The notes under the pieces are model-generated. The model worked only from the letters and a program-made list of their open reading frames with translations. It was not told the origin of the DNA and did not search any database. A DNA stretch of 41,249 nt, from contig CAJWYF010000012.1 in the NCBI GenBank assembly GCA_913049535.1, positions 1 to 41,249 of the forward strand, read 5' to 3'. The position numbers were made by a program, and so were the translations under genes. Each line of letters opens with the position of its first letter. Within the stretch, counting starts at the first letter, position 1. The stretch comes from an uncultured Synechococcus sp. Its GTDB lineage: Bacteria; Cyanobacteriota; Cyanobacteriia; PCC-6307; Cyanobiaceae. Positions 40,168 to 41,249 of the stretch are shown piece after piece.

Positions 40168-40872
40168 ATGGTCAACCCATGCCAGCCGGTCGTGATCCTG
40201 GGCGGCTTTCTGATCACCGATGAGGCATACCAGCCGCTGGCGGACTGGCTGGGGCGCGAGAGGGGTATCGATGCCAGCGTTGTTCACGCCAGTCGTGGTG
40301 ACTGGTTGCTGACCAGCTGGGCCCAAGGCTGGAGACGTCTGCTGCAACGCACCGATGCTCTGGTGGAGCAGGTGCTTGAAAGCAGCGGTTCTGATCAGGT
40401 GACGTTGATCGGTCACAGCTCAGGCGGGGTGATGCTGCGCCTCTACCTGGCCGAGAAGGGCCTGACTGGCGCCAGCCTCAATGGTCAGCGTCACTGCAAT
40501 CGCCTCATCACCCTGGGCAGTCCTCACCAGGCCAAGCGCGCCACACCCCTACGGGCCATGGTGGATCAGATCCTGCCTGGCTGTGCCTGCTCCGGCGTCG
40601 ACTACATCGCCGTGGCAGGACGGCTGGACCTGGAAGGAGCGATGGCCACAGGCTTTGCCCGTCGCTCAGCACGGCGCTCTTACAAGCAGATCGCTGGTGA
40701 GGGTGAGGTCAGTGGCGACGGTCTGGTGCCCGTGGACTCCGCGTTGCTCAAAGGTGCAAGAGCAGTGGAACTCCATGACACCGCCCATGGCGGTTTGTTT
40801 GGCAGCACCTGGTATGGCTCCGTTGAGCGCATCCCGCAATGGTGGAATCAGGTGGTGGCGGCGGGAGCATGA
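40168..40872 (+). CDS. Alpha/beta hydrolase (lipase/esterase-like)
   Basis: A 234-aa soluble protein from ATG 40168 with GGGTG upstream; a longer start at 40117 overlaps the antiporter end. Seen: the start VVILGGFLITDEAYQPLADW, nucleophile elbow LIGHSSGGVMLRLYL, LITLGSPHQAKRAT, and the late GDGLVPVDSALL and ELHDTAHGGLFGSTWY stretches that would carry the acid and histidine. It fits the cyanobacterial triacylglycerol lipase/esterase-like branch; the substrate is unknown. Its stop runs into the psbA terminator stem. Confidence 0.85.
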   Translation: MVNPCQPVVILGGFLITDEAYQPLADWLGRERGIDASVVHASRGDWLLTSWAQGWRRLLQRTDALVEQVLESSGSDQVTLIGHSSGGVMLRLYLAEKGLTGASLNGQRHCNRLITLGSPHQAKRATPLRAMVDQILPGCACSGVDYIAVAGRLDLEGAMATGFARRSARRSYKQIAGEGEVSGDGLVPVDSALLKGARAVELHDTAHGGLFGSTWYGSVERIPQWWNQVVAAGA

Positions 40873-40896
40873 AAAAGCCCCCTCCGAGGAGGGGGC
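40872..40896 (-). terminator. Intrinsic terminator of psbA
   Basis: Read on the minus strand: GCCCCCTC-CTCG-GAGGGGGC followed by TTTTT, 45 bp after the psbA stop. It also overlaps the end of the hydrolase gene on the plus strand. Confidence 0.9.
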
Positions 40897-40940
40897 GTTC
40901 CGGTTCAGCTGAGCTGAATCCGCGTTGAAGGACTTCTGCC

Positions 40941-41249
<309 letters not shown>

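Overview
The window looks like the chromosome of a marine-type unicellular cyanobacterium (Synechococcus/Cyanobium-like, picocyanobacterial). The evidence is the 3' end of psbA at the right edge (D1 C-terminus with its Mn ligands), a plastocyanin gene, a light-dependent POR-like reductase, carotenoid desaturase/isomerase-like flavoproteins, a TIGR03643/DUF2805 protein, a Nif11 protein, a high G+C content (about 60% or more by eye), very short intergenic gaps and many small membrane or secreted proteins. I saw no tRNA, rRNA, transposase, prophage or CRISPR array.

Layout. 1-3.1 kb: end of a rubrerythrin, then on the minus strand a sensor kinase, two small envelope proteins and RsmE. 3.3-7.2 kb, plus strand: a PGM1-type ATP-grasp ligase, inorganic pyrophosphatase with a clear terminator, and a two-domain HPPD-like VOC protein. 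7.2-10.9 kb, minus strand: a 50-aa protein, an orphan HicA-like protein, a small membrane protein, a TerB-like protein, a COG2509 flavoprotein and a short anchored protein. 10.9-14.7 kb: SelO, cytochrome P450, a DUF2805 protein and a Nif11 protein on plus, with one small minus gene. 14.8-18.7 kb: a 58-aa Cys-rich protein facing plastocyanin, then a minus-strand set with a POR-like SDR coupled to a PDS-like flavoprotein. 19.1-22 kb: DUF924, DoxX, GH57. 22-24 kb, minus: flavin reductase-like protein and CrtISO-like flavoprotein. 24-26.3 kb, plus: a zinc-ribbon protein, a DUF6447-like protein, nth, thiD and a coupled 32-aa membrane protein. 26.4-32 kb: mostly small secreted, membrane or Cys-rich proteins, plus an SPFH protein, a DCC thiol oxidoreductase, a deoxyribosyltransferase-like protein, an SNase-like protein and a 400-bp apparently non-coding region with a strong hairpin. 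32-41.2 kb: a PiT-like permease, a LuxR regulator with a degenerate receiver, an RND efflux operon (adaptor, pump, small membrane protein), a CPA2 antiporter, an alpha/beta hydrolase and psbA.

Most of the window is ordinary core and accessory picocyanobacterial genome. The observations I rate highest are: the RND pump with about 85 extra, largely hydrophobic residues in its central linker and no lysine at the AcrB K940 position; a duplicated 5' leader carrying a short upstream ORF before two tiny membrane/secreted proteins; the POR-like SDR translationally coupled to a PDS-like flavoprotein; the candidate ncRNA region at 31.4-31.8 kb; and the pseudo-receiver LuxR regulator. Several genes in the list were found by direct translation because they are shorter than 60 codons. 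Family names come from motif recognition only; no database search was possible.
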